Shown piece by piece: positions 26,302-34,692 of a stretch of 41,845 nt of DNA; the stretch's first letter is position 1, and each line of letters starts with the position of its first letter. The stretch is taken from the NCBI GenBank assembly GCA_965178525.1, contig CBCXVS010000020.1, forward strand, positions 1 through 41,845, given 5' to 3'. The notes under the pieces are model-generated. The model did not search any database, had not been told where the DNA came from, and saw only the letters and a list, made by a program, of their open reading frames with translations. Source of the DNA: CBCXVS01 sp965178525. Lineage in GTDB: Bacteria > Tectomicrobia > Entotheonellia > Entotheonellales > Entotheonellaceae. The translations under genes were made by a program, and so were the position numbers.

Positions 26302-27090
26302 TCACACCATCCCGGCGGATGAGCCGCCATCCACCATGTAGACCCCGCCTGTGCAGAAGCTGCTCTCGTCACTGGCCAGAAACAGCATCAGCCGCGCCAC
26401 TTCCTCCGGGTCGCCGTAGCGCTGCAGCGGAATGCGCGACGCCGTCATCTGCTTGAGCTGTTCGACGGTCATATTCCCCCCCGCTTGCGAGGCGCGCATT
26501 TCTTCCAGCGACCGCATCATACGGGTCTCGATCGGCGCCGGATTCACCGTGTTGACGCGAATGCCATCCGCGGCACATTCCAGGGCCGCCGTGCGCATCA
26601 GGCCAATGACCGCATGCTTGCTGGCGGTGTAGGGTGACGTGCCACGCGAGCCCCGGACGCCTGCCCCAGACGAGGTGATCACGATGCTGCCGCCGCCGCG
26701 GGTGCGCATGACGGGGATGACATACTTCAGACCCAGCCAGACGCCGCGAACATTGACCGCCATGACCTGATCGAAGACATCGACCGGATAGTCCGGAATA
26801 GGCTGCACCACGCCTTCGATGCCGGCATTGGCCAGGAGAATGTCCACACCCCCGTAACGCTCGACCGCTGCATCGATGTAGTGCTGCACGGACTCCGGCT
26901 GCGTGGTATCGGCCACGGCATAGCTGGCCTGGGCGCGCCCGGCATCCTGTACGGCTTGCTGCAGCGCCGCCTCGTTGAGATCCACCAGCAAGGCTTGCGC
27001 GCCTTCCCCGGTAAAAATGCGGGCAGCCGCCCGGCCAATGCCGCCCGCCCCACCCGTAATCACCGCTACTTTCCCCGTCAGTCGCGCCAC
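26302..27090 (-). CDS. SDR family oxidoreductase
   Basis: A 262-residue classical SDR. The NAD(P) motif TGGAGGIG is at residues 12-19, with an acidic residue after the second strand (VDLNE) that favours NAD. ANAG and the catalytic Ser/Tyr/Lys (ITSSG, YTASK) are present. It is in a run of catabolic minus-strand genes and could act as a dihydrodiol or alcohol dehydrogenase there; the exact substrate is not shown. Confidence 0.9.
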   Translation of the reverse strand: MARLTGKVAVITGGAGGIGRAAARIFTGEGAQALLVDLNEAALQQAVQDAGRAQASYAVADTTQPESVQHYIDAAVERYGGVDILLANAGIEGVVQPIPDYPVDVFDQVMAVNVRGVWLGLKYVIPVMRTRGGGSIVITSSGAGVRGSRGTSPYTASKHAVIGLMRTAALECAADGIRVNTVNPAPIETRMMRSLEEMRASQAGGNMTVEQLKQMTASRIPLQRYGDPEEVARLMLFLASDESSFCTGGVYMVDGGSSAGMV

Positions 27091-27169
27091 TTGCGCTCTC
27101 CTCTGTGCGGGTTTGCCATGGGCTCGCCTGCATCCGCGCAGGCGAGCGCTACCCGTGTGCTAGTCGGGA

Positions 27170-28078
27170 CTAATGCTGCCGGGCCGGTACGGGCATGCCG
27201 GGAATTTTGACATTGACGGAGCCCAGGTGGTTACGGCTGGTAAAGTACAGGGTTTTCCAGTCGTTGCCGCCAAAGGCGAGATTGGTGGTGGCCGGCGCCC
27301 CATGTACGATCCGGCCCAGCTTCTTGCCACTTGGGTCCATGATCCACAATCCCCCCGATCCGCCACAGTAGACGTTGCCTTCCACATCGACCTTCATACC
27401 ATCGGGGACACCGGGTTCGTCGCCCTGCAAGTCGACGAAGATGCGGTCGGTCCCCTTCGCCAGGGTGCCGTTGGGCTGCAGATCGAACGCACGGATGTGT
27501 CCGCGCCGGGAGTCGTTAATGTAGAGCACGCTTTCATCGGGAGAGAAGGCGAGCCCATTGGGCACGACAAAATCATCGATGAGCAGGGTGAGCGTGCCCA
27601 GATCGGGTGTGACGCAGTACACACCGGAAAACGGCAGATCCCACTGCTCCGCAGGTAGGGGACTGGTCCAGGGATCGGTAAAGTAGATGCAGCCGTCAGA
27701 CTTCACCACCACATCATTGGGGCGGTTGAGCCGCCGCCCCTGGAAGCTGTTGGCGACCACGGTAATGCTGCCGTCGGACTCTTGCCGGGTGACCCGCCGG
27801 CTGTCATGCTCGCAGGCGATCAACCGGCCTTGCAGGTCTCGCGTCAGGCCATTGGCCCGGTTTGTCGGCTCCTGGAACATGGACGCGCCCTCGCCAGGCA
27901 CGTACTTCATCCGTCGGTTGTTATGGATGTCACTGAAGAGCAGGTAGCGGCCTTCGTTAAACCAGATCGGTCCTTCTGCCGGCCCCTGGTCGCCGCCGAA
28001 TCCATCGGCCAACTCCTGGATGGGCTCGGATGTGGAGATGATATTTTCCAGCTCTGGGGCGAATTGCTCGATGGGCAT
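27170..28078 (-). CDS. SMP-30/gluconolactonase family protein
   Basis: A 302-residue six-bladed beta-propeller lactonase-like protein. Family motifs are AEGPIWF near residue 34 with the metal Glu, NRPNDVVV, PNGLAFSPDES with its metal Asn, and VPDGMKVD with its metal Asp followed by GNVYCGG. The metal set (Glu, two Asn, Asp) appears intact. These enzymes open sugar or aromatic-derived lactones. No signal peptide. It is on the same strand as, and 79 bases upstream of, the SDR. The 338-base gap upstream (28079-28416) shows no gene. Confidence 0.88.
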   Translation of the reverse strand: MPIEQFAPELENIISTSEPIQELADGFGGDQGPAEGPIWFNEGRYLLFSDIHNNRRMKYVPGEGASMFQEPTNRANGLTRDLQGRLIACEHDSRRVTRQESDGSITVVANSFQGRRLNRPNDVVVKSDGCIYFTDPWTSPLPAEQWDLPFSGVYCVTPDLGTLTLLIDDFVVPNGLAFSPDESVLYINDSRRGHIRAFDLQPNGTLAKGTDRIFVDLQGDEPGVPDGMKVDVEGNVYCGGSGGLWIMDPSGKKLGRIVHGAPATTNLAFGGNDWKTLYFTSRNHLGSVNVKIPGMPVPARQH

Positions 28079-28416
28079 GGGCGACTCCTCCTATCCAACC
28101 TCATATGGGCACGATAATCCGCACACAACGCACGCTGTCCGCCCGAGATGGGGGACCTGATCGCTGCGCCGGAAGCGTCAGATGGGTACGCAGTATAAAC
28201 GCCTTTTGCTCGCAAGGCCACTGAGACGGTGATCAAACCGGTCAGCAGGCGGGGTGGGATTTGGCATGAAAGGTAACACGATCGCCGTGGGCATCGTGTT
28301 GTTACCAGTTGAAGACGCCGGGCGGATAAGACTGATACCGACCCGGCCTATCCTATCAACCTTGACAACATTTATGGGGACATGCCAAGTGGCTTGAGCG
28401 GGGAGCGACATCGCCG

Positions 28417-28911
28417 TCAGCCGAACCGCGTCTTGGCCCACCCCTCTTCAAAAGGACTGTGAAAGAGCGGCGCAGACGTTTTGCGTTGGTATTTCCATGC
28501 GCCATTGACCTTGACGTACACCTTGTTATCGATCCCCGCCCGCCACATGGCCCGATTATCCGCGCCGAGGGTGCAAGGCATGAACAGATACCACTGCGCC
28601 CGGGCCGTGTCGCCGGTCACGTCAATCTGCCCATTCAGGCTGTAATGAATGGCAAAGCTAACGATCTCGGAGGCGCCACGGAAAAATTCACGAATCGCTT
28701 CACGGCCCTCAAATCGGCCCAAACCCTGGCTTTCCCACACCGCGTCTTCGGTAAAAAGGGCGGCAATTCCATCGGGATTGTAGTTGTCGTCGCAGTAGGC
28801 CGCGTATTGGGCCTTGAGGTTGCGGATGGCATTGACATCTTCCAATGCCTGCACGCGTTGTTCAAGCTGTGCCAATCTGGACACCACGTCGTCGGCGTGT
28901 GGCGCAGTCAT
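28417..28911 (-). CDS. SnoaL-like/NTF2-fold protein
   Basis: A 164-residue protein of the SnoaL_4 / NTF2-like superfamily. After a short heptad-like N-terminus (LAQLEQRVQALEDVNAIRNL) comes the cone-fold sequence: AYCDDNYNPDGIAALFTEDAVWE, GREAIREFF, and a C-terminal AWKYQRKT strand. Members act as hydratases, isomerases or beta subunits of Rieske dioxygenases. With two lone Rieske alpha subunits in the window, a beta-like role is possible but not shown. Confidence 0.82.
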   Translation of the reverse strand: MTAPHADDVVSRLAQLEQRVQALEDVNAIRNLKAQYAAYCDDNYNPDGIAALFTEDAVWESQGLGRFEGREAIREFFRGASEIVSFAIHYSLNGQIDVTGDTARAQWYLFMPCTLGADNRAMWRAGIDNKVYVKVNGAWKYQRKTSAPLFHSPFEEGWAKTRFG

Positions 28912-29055
28912 GTGCGTTCTCCCCAGTTTGGGTCATGAGACGAGAGATACGCGATGATGCCACATCCCAAGCAAGCTGTACAGGGCGAGTCGGGCGCCGC
29001 AGATCCGTTGCTTTGACCTTGCCTTTGTACAGGCGGTGTCGTATCGAATGGATGG

Positions 29056-29136
29056 CGAGGTGGTCTTGCCGCATTGCCGTAGCCCAAGCAGAGCGGTGAC
29101 GGGCGAACGCTTGACAGCGATGGAGAGATTCAACAT
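29056..29136 (-). pseudogene. fragment of AAA_14-type ATPase N-terminus
   Basis: A short segment encodes IAVKRSPVTALLGLRQCGKTT, the start of AAA_14/DUF4143 ATPases with its Walker A (G-x4-GKT). The sequence loses similarity right after, so more than 90 percent of the gene is missing. The flanks (28912-29239) show no other gene apart from the inverted repeat at 29162-29224. Confidence 0.5.
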
Positions 29137-29161
29137 ATTCAGGAAAGGCGAAAGCAATCTG

Positions 29162-29224
29162 GGATCAAATCTACGTGTTGCTTTTCCAATTCTTATGTCA
29201 AAGAGCAACACCTGGATTTGATCC
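29162..29224. repeat. long inverted repeat
   Basis: Arms of about 25 bases (GGATCAAATC to TGTTGCTTTT and the reverse complement ending GATTTGATCC) enclose a short spacer of about 13 bases. Four or five positions in the arms mismatch. It lies 15 bases after the SET-domain gene stop and may act as its terminator, though there is no T-tract; it may also be a MITE or IS-end remnant. Confidence 0.6.
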
Positions 29225-29239
29225 AGTTCTCCCACGTCC

Positions 29240-29752
29240 CTACTCCGTTCGCCGAGCAACGTTGATCTTATCCTGCAGATAGAGCGAGAAGTATCCGTCG
29301 TAACGATCCTGAAGCGCCGGGATTTTCCAATCGTATCCCGTCACGGTGCCCCGACAGCGAGAAGACCCACAATGGCAAGCCATCTCCCACGATTCGTCAT
29401 CTCCCGTGGCGTAATCAAAAGACAGTTCTTCATCTACGTCAATGTCCCGGAGCGCCACGAAGACAATCTGACCTCTGATGCCCAGGTTGGGATCGCAGGA
29501 ATGGTTCAGATGCATCATGCCCCCCTCGCGCTCCTCCTCGGTCACCGGACCGATAAACAGGTCATCCGCAATCTGGATCTCGGCCGGCCCCAGCCTGTCG
29601 CCAACTTCATCCCGCTGGGTCTTGGTCATCACATGCCCACCTTTGACGACCACCACCTCGTCTTTGGCAATAGGCGCCCTCGCGAACAAACCGCGGCCTT
29701 CGATTTGGCTACCGCGTTTCTCGATCTTCGGCGAGAAGTAGGACAGGTTCAT
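29240..29752 (-). CDS. SET domain protein (putative protein lysine methyltransferase)
   Basis: A 170-residue compact SET-domain protein. It has the SAM-binding GRGLFA at 19-24, the core NHSCDPN at 83-89, ELSFDYA at 109-115 with the catalytic Tyr, and a post-SET zinc motif C-H-C-G-x4-C at 126-133. All residues needed for methyl transfer from SAM to lysine are visible. Bacterial SET proteins are uncommon and their targets mostly unknown. It follows a small ORF and a Rieske oxygenase on the same strand. Confidence 0.9.
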   Translation of the reverse strand: MNLSYFSPKIEKRGSQIEGRGLFARAPIAKDEVVVVKGGHVMTKTQRDEVGDRLGPAEIQIADDLFIGPVTEEEREGGMMHLNHSCDPNLGIRGQIVFVALRDIDVDEELSFDYATGDDESWEMACHCGSSRCRGTVTGYDWKIPALQDRYDGYFSLYLQDKINVARRTE

Positions 29753-29806
29753 GCAAACATCTCCTGTCTCCTGTAGGCCATGGCAGCGCCTGCCCCACCC
29801 TTAAAA

Positions 29807-30020
29807 TTACGTACGCCCTTCGACATGCGTGCCCATGTCGATCGCAATGACCTCATCTGCCGACAGCTAAGCTTCAGTGCCCACCAACTCCGGTTCACCC
29901 AAGGCATCCAAATAGCGAACCCGGACGGACTCTGTCTCCGCATCGAGCGCCACGACTTCGGCCCGGTCCCCCGTTGCCAGCAATACCTTCGCCTGCACGG
30001 TCAGTTGCGACAGATTCATC
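29807..30020 (-). pseudogene. small conserved-looking protein interrupted by TAG
   Basis: ATG 30020 follows GGAGAAACCG and opens a 50-codon frame (MNLSQLTVQAKVLLATGDRA onward) that stops at TAG 29867. Read through the TAG, the frame continues with protein-like L-S-A-D-E-V-I-A-I-D-M-G-T-H-V-E-G-R-T to TAA at 29807. The residue before the TAG context (TEA-*-LSADE) would suit Trp, and TGG to TAG is one change. It may be a nonsense mutation or a true 50-residue protein. It lies between the Rieske and SET genes. Confidence 0.45.
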
Positions 30021-30083
30021 GGTTTCTCCTCACACCACGCCTCGGCCCCTGGCGCCTCCATGCGGAAAGGGGCCGGTGCAAAG

Positions 30084-31373
30084 CTAGTGCACAGGTCCCT
30101 CTAACGCCTGCTCACCCTCGAGTTTGGCCACCATTTCCCGCAGCACCGGAGCATATTTGCTGGCTTGGCCCGTACGCCGCATGAGCCCCTTGCGGGCGAA
30201 GCCCCAGGGGTCTTCTTGGCCTTCCCACGGCAGATCAATCCGCTTGTTCTGCTCCGGATCACGGAACACGTTCATGGGCTCCCCGCCGTGTTCCAGAATG
30301 GCCAACTGCTGCCGCAGCATGCGGCGATACATGATGATACCCTTGTCGGATTCCCCCAGTTTCTCCCGTGCGCGGTCGGCAATCGCGCCCTGCGTCACCC
30401 ACGCCACAATGTCCTGGCCGCTATTATTATCGACCATCTGCCAGTTCACCCGGCCGCGTTCGTCAAACGGCAGCGGCACCTCGTAGTACGGAATCGTCTC
30501 CTGCTTCGGAACCTCCGCGTCGGGAGGTTGGGGATAGGCCGTGAACCACACGTGCAGGGTGTTCTCGTCATCGACGGGTACGCGATACTGAAAATTGCTG
30601 CCCACGCGCAAGATGTTCGGGAAGAGTACGGGATGACCGATGCGCCACTCCGGATCCTCCTCCGACCCGCCGTCGACCACCCGGCGCTTGATGATGCCGT
30701 ACTCAAATTCGTCGAAGCCGATGCGCTGGTGCCTGCCGTTGCCACCGACTTTGCCGGCACGGTAAAATCGCCGCTTCAAGTCCGTCCGGCCCAGGCGCTC
30801 CAGCACGTAGTCGGAAAAACGGCCATGCAGCCACTCCACATGCACCGGGTCCAGGGAGTTTTCCATAATCTGCAACCAGTTGCAGGGAATCACCGTGGCG
30901 CCGATATCCCGCAACACGTTATCCCAGACAAACATGTCCCACCGGGGCAGCAAGGGGACGGGGGCGGGACCCAGGTACGCGAAGATGAGCCCGGCGAGTT
31001 CTTGCACCGGATACCCCGCGATCTTGACCCGGCAGGGAAACGTACTGTCCTCGGGCTCTGCCGGCATCTCGATGCACTGCCCGGTCTGGTCAAACATCCA
31101 CCCGTGGTATGGACACCGCAGACCTTCTGCCTCGGGAATGCCGTATAGCATGGAGACACTGCGATGCGGACAGGTATCGCCAATCAGACCCAAGTTGCCG
31201 CTTCGGTCCCGGTACAGGACGAGCGACTCGCCCAGCAGCTTGACGTGTTTGACCGGGTCGTCGTCGAGTTCGGCAGCAGCGGCTATGGGCTGCCAATACT
31301 GCCGTAGCAACGCGCCCATCGGGGTGCCAGGCCCGACGCAGGTCAGCCGTTCATTTTCCTTTGCGGTCAGCAT
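30084..31373 (-). CDS. Rieske-type oxygenase (phthalate dioxygenase-like)
   Basis: A 429-residue oxygenase of the phthalate 4,5-dioxygenase group. Rieske ligands are C68, H70 (CPHRS), C87 and H90 (CPYHGW). The mononuclear iron motif is H178 and H183 in ENSLDPVHVEWLHG, with D175. This group works without a beta subunit, using a single reductase, which is not found here. A VOC protein and an amidohydrolase lie directly upstream on the same strand, so a three-gene operon is likely for hydroxylation and processing of an aromatic acid. Confidence 0.92.
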   Translation of the reverse strand: MLTAKENERLTCVGPGTPMGALLRQYWQPIAAAAELDDDPVKHVKLLGESLVLYRDRSGNLGLIGDTCPHRSVSMLYGIPEAEGLRCPYHGWMFDQTGQCIEMPAEPEDSTFPCRVKIAGYPVQELAGLIFAYLGPAPVPLLPRWDMFVWDNVLRDIGATVIPCNWLQIMENSLDPVHVEWLHGRFSDYVLERLGRTDLKRRFYRAGKVGGNGRHQRIGFDEFEYGIIKRRVVDGGSEEDPEWRIGHPVLFPNILRVGSNFQYRVPVDDENTLHVWFTAYPQPPDAEVPKQETIPYYEVPLPFDERGRVNWQMVDNNSGQDIVAWVTQGAIADRAREKLGESDKGIIMYRRMLRQQLAILEHGGEPMNVFRDPEQNKRIDLPWEGQEDPWGFARKGLMRRTGQASKYAPVLREMVAKLEGEQALEGPVH

Positions 31374-31383
31374 GCAGCTCTCC

Positions 31384-31740
31384 TTACGGATGATGGACCA
31401 ACTCGATCAAGTTGCCGTCAGGGTCACGGATGTAGGCATAATGATGCCCATCGTAGTCGCGGATTTGCGGCCCGCGACCAGCGTCGAAGGGAACGCTTAG
31501 GGCAGCTAGGTGCGTCATCATGTCTTCCCAATCCGTGACCTCGACCGCAAAATGATGGGTCTGCAGATAGGTCGGGGCGGACGTCACATGGAAGTGAATT
31601 TCCGAAGCCCCGAGATAGAGTTCAAGTTGCCGTGGATGGTCCTTGACCTCGACGTCGAACACGTTTTGATACCATTCCCGGGTGCGTTCCCGGTCGCGGA
31701 TCCCCACATTCACGTGGTGTATCGCACTGACTCTCGACAT
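31384..31740 (-). CDS. VOC/glyoxalase superfamily protein
   Basis: A 118-residue single VOC module; the start at 31740 follows GGAGG. The double beta-alpha-beta-beta-beta pattern is clear: ISAIHHVNVGIRD-type start (V-S-A-I-H-H-V-N-V-G), IHFHV, HHFAVEV, and the final YIRDPDGNLIEL. His and Glu residues could form the metal site. Members are extradiol dioxygenases, isomerases or resistance proteins. It lies 10 bases upstream of the Rieske oxygenase start. Confidence 0.87.
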   Translation of the reverse strand: MSRVSAIHHVNVGIRDRERTREWYQNVFDVEVKDHPRQLELYLGASEIHFHVTSAPTYLQTHHFAVEVTDWEDMMTHLAALSVPFDAGRGPQIRDYDGHHYAYIRDPDGNLIELVHHP

Positions 31741-31808
31741 ATCGTATTCCTCCCCAACGTCGCATGGCTCCCCCGCTGGGACAAGGGGGGCGCGCAGGCG
31801 GTAGCCGC

Positions 31809-32987
31809 TCATGACCGGTCGAGATGAAAAAACTCGGCGGCGTTTCCCGCCACCATGCGGTACCGTTCATCCTCCGGAACCCCGGTGAAGATGCGCTCAA
31901 TCACCGCCCCGGAGTCGGGCCAGTCGGACTCTTGGTGCGGAAAGTCAGTGGCCCAGATGAGCCGATCCACACCGATATGACCCCGCATCTCCACGCCAAT
32001 GGGGTCATCCAAAAAACCCCAATAGATGTGCTCGCGTATATACTCGCTGGGCAAACGTTTCAACGGCTTAAACCCCAGGTAGGTCTCGGCCCAAGAATGA
32101 TGGCGCTGGTAGCGCAGGTCCGCCATATGTAAAAAGAACGGAATCCACCCCGCGTGGGTCTCCGCGATATAAACCCGGAGGTCGGGAAAACGATCGAAGA
32201 GGCCGTCCAGCACCATCTGCACGGCATTCAAGCCACCTACCCGGTGGAATCGGGAGACTTGCTCTGCCAGACCAATGGAGCCAATCTTCTTGAGCGTTTC
32301 GTTGTCCTCGCGGGGGTATTTGAGCAGGGGCCCGGCACGCTCTCCAAGCCGGTTGAGCTCGATGTGGATCGTGACCGGCATGCCCAGGTCCTGAGCCGCG
32401 GCCCAGAAGGCGTCATCTGCAGGACTGGGGTAGCCCTTGTTATCCGGAAAGGCGCTCAGGAGCACCCCCTTGAACCCCAACTTGGCGCAGTGCTGCATCT
32501 CCGCCACGACATCGCCAACATGGGTCATCGGCAGAATCCCCAGGCCAATGAGGCGATCGGGAGCGACGGCGCAATATTCCTCGGCCAGCCAATCGTTGTA
32601 GGCGCGAACGATGGCTTTGTAGGCGTCGTCATCCGAAATGTTGCGCCACAACCAAGGACCGCCGACCTGAGCTGGGAACAGCACCTCGGCGTCGATACCG
32701 TCTCGATCCTGCTCCTCGACCCGCTGCTGGCCAGTGCCGGTGCCGGGTGTGTCCTCGTAGGTTTGTCCGAAGGGTGTCCAGTTGTGCCGTCCTTTGCCAC
32801 CGTAGAGGTCGGAGGGCACCTCCCTGGCCGCCTGGCCTTCGATCACCCACGCATCGCCGCCGGTGGCCGTTTTGATGAGCCGTGGGGCGCGCTCGCGGTA
32901 CTTCCCCGGCACCCGATGGCGCCAACGCTTCGCATCGACTTCGAGATGCGAATCTCCGGATATGCATCGATAGGCTTGTGCTTGCAT
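31809..32987 (-). CDS. amidohydrolase_2 family protein (ACMSD-like decarboxylase family)
   Basis: A 392-residue metal-dependent amidohydrolase. The N-terminus has D-S-H-L-E in place of the common D-x-H-x-H. Other metal or active-site features are VTIHIELNR, AETHAGWIPFF, and the late Asp in LIWATDFPHQESDWP. This subgroup includes aminocarboxymuconate semialdehyde and aromatic acid decarboxylases. It is the first gene of the VOC-Rieske operon and is complete. Confidence 0.88.
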   Translation of the reverse strand: MQAQAYRCISGDSHLEVDAKRWRHRVPGKYRERAPRLIKTATGGDAWVIEGQAAREVPSDLYGGKGRHNWTPFGQTYEDTPGTGTGQQRVEEQDRDGIDAEVLFPAQVGGPWLWRNISDDDAYKAIVRAYNDWLAEEYCAVAPDRLIGLGILPMTHVGDVVAEMQHCAKLGFKGVLLSAFPDNKGYPSPADDAFWAAAQDLGMPVTIHIELNRLGERAGPLLKYPREDNETLKKIGSIGLAEQVSRFHRVGGLNAVQMVLDGLFDRFPDLRVYIAETHAGWIPFFLHMADLRYQRHHSWAETYLGFKPLKRLPSEYIREHIYWGFLDDPIGVEMRGHIGVDRLIWATDFPHQESDWPDSGAVIERIFTGVPEDERYRMVAGNAAEFFHLDRS

Positions 32988-33023
32988 GGCTGCCTCTACC
33001 TCATCTATCAGACCCCCATCGTT

Positions 33024-33338
33024 TCAGCTCCTGTTTCCCAAAACCGTAGCATAGGCAGGGTGAGCAGGTATGTCAACGTCCGCAACAAGGCGAAGCCCTT
33101 CTCCATATTCTTCGGATGGCTTCCACAGCTTCAGAAGACCCGTGACATCGTTGTAGGGGATACGTGGCGTGTGGCGTGCAAAACGAGCGAATTCATAGCG
33201 AGACGCGTTGATGCCAAGTGTCTTGTTCCAGACAAAGCGACAAGCGCCAGCGAATTGAGCGAATGCTTGATCATACTCAAGTTCTGGCTTGAGTATGAAT
33301 TTATAACCTTTTCGTATCGTCGTTTTGCTTGTTTCCAT
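33024..33338 (-). pseudogene. 5' remnant of IS200/IS605 TnpB (orfB)
   Basis: ATG 33338 opens a frame of about 104 codons matching the N-terminal HTH domain of TnpB: KGYKFILKP, FAGACRFVWNKTLGI, and YNDVTGLLKLWK. Homology ends after about 80 residues; the RuvC-like core and zinc ribbon are absent. The remaining residues have no match. It overlaps no other gene and follows the 2-hydroxyacid dehydrogenase by 10 bases. Confidence 0.75.
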
Positions 33339-33348
33339 ATGCTGTCGC

Positions 33349-34309
33349 TCAGTGGTAAATCTGCGGATTGATGATGGCCTGCACGCGTTCGCCGTTGATC
33401 GCCAGACGAATGCTATCGCAGAGCAACTTGCAACTCTCCCGCTGCACCCACTCACTCTGCGCCGCGACGTGCGGTGACAGCACCACATTCGGCAGTGTTC
33501 GCAACGGATGCGCGGCGGGCAGCGGCTCGGGATCGGTGACGTCGAGACCGGCACCTGCCGGATGCCCGGCCTGCAGGGCCGCTACGAGATCATCCGTCAC
33601 CACATGCTTGCCTCTGGAAACGTTGATGAGAAAGGCCGAGGGCTTCATGCCGGCAAGCTGCTGGGCGCCGATCATGCCGTGGGTTTCCGGGAGCAATGGC
33701 AGGCTGAGGACGACGTAATCGGCGTGTGCCAGGAGGGCGTCAAGTGTCTCGGTTTCGTGTACCGTGAATCCCTCGGGTTGGAACGCGCCGCGTGTGCGCG
33801 TATAGGCCACGACGGTCATGTCGAACGCCGCGGCGCGCTGGGCGATGCGCTGGCCGATGTTGCCGAGTCCGACGATGCCGAGGGTGGCGCCTTCCAGAGG
33901 TAAATGTAACGGTAGGGCTTCCTGACCCTGCCAGAGCCAGGGCCGGCGGCAGAGCATGAACAGGAGCGTGAAGACATGCTCGGCCACCGGGGTGGCGCGC
34001 AGCCAGCCGGGGGAGTGGGCCACGGGAATGCCGGCAGCCGTTGCGGCCGTAATGTCGATGGAATCGATACCCGTCCCCAGTTTGCCAATCAGGCACAAAT
34101 TGGGCGTTGCCGCCATGAGTTCCGCACCCAGCGGCACCTGCCCGCCGAGAAGCACCCGAGCGAGCGGTTTTCGCTTCATGCAATACGCGCTCGGGCTCGA
34201 ACGTGTCCGGAATCACCAGAGTGCATCCATCGGGAAGGTATTCGCGCATAAACGTGATGCGGGCTGGATTCTGCCAGCGTGGACCAATCGCCAGTATCTT
34301 GACGGTCAT
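33349..34309 (-). pseudogene. D-isomer-specific 2-hydroxyacid dehydrogenase, frameshifted by 4-bp duplication
   Basis: The start at 34309 follows GAGG (MTVKILAIGPRW). The first phase reaches VLHEAKTA, then the frame changes; the second gives RVLLGGQVPLGAEL and the full NAD domain: GLGNIG, the catalytic Arg in NVSRGK, Glu in DPEPLPAAHPL and His in LSPHVA. The break is a tandem GAGC duplication (34158-34165, plus strand). Removing four bases restores HEAKTARVLLGGQ. All catalytic residues remain, so the loss is recent. Confidence 0.85.
34158..34165. repeat. 4-bp tandem duplication causing a frameshift
   Basis: GAGC is repeated in direct succession within the 2-hydroxyacid dehydrogenase gene. 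One unit is four bases, and its removal returns the gene to a single frame. Confidence 0.75.
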
Positions 34310-34550
34310 CGGCGCCTCGCTTGCACCACGGCTCCCGCCGTGCAAAGATATCGACCAACTCAGCGTGAAACGCTTATCTCATTGCGGCTACGAGTATAGG
34401 CATGGCCCTGTGGGTCGTCAATCCCAGACACTCGGGGCGTTCCGTGTGGTCTGCACGCCCCCCTTTTGTCACCGTTATCCACAAATTTGATTTGAGAGGC
34501 TCTTGGGATAGGATGGGGACTGCAAACCCCGACAGTCGCCCCACGGGAGG

Positions 34551-34668
34551 GCGAGGATCGGCCCGCAGGGCAGCCCGTCCTCGCCTGGAGTTCGACAGGG
34601 ATATTCGGTTTTCCAGTTTTCTCCCCCTCCCTGGCCAGGGGAGGGTTCCCCCAAGGAGGCGAGGGAAC
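34551..34668. repeat. cluster of three hairpins, REP-like
   Basis: Three successive hairpins lie in the 383-base gap between the 2-hydroxyacid dehydrogenase and deacetylase genes (34310-34692). They are GCGAGGA/TCCTCGC (34551-34584), a near-palindrome of CCCTCC and GGAGGG around CTGGCCAG (about 34624-34645), and GTTCCC/GGGAAC (about 34645-34668). No gene is seen in the gap. The block is downstream of the deacetylase stop on its strand and may stop transcription. Confidence 0.5.
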
Positions 34669-34692
34669 CTGAAAACGGCATGGCTCTGATCT

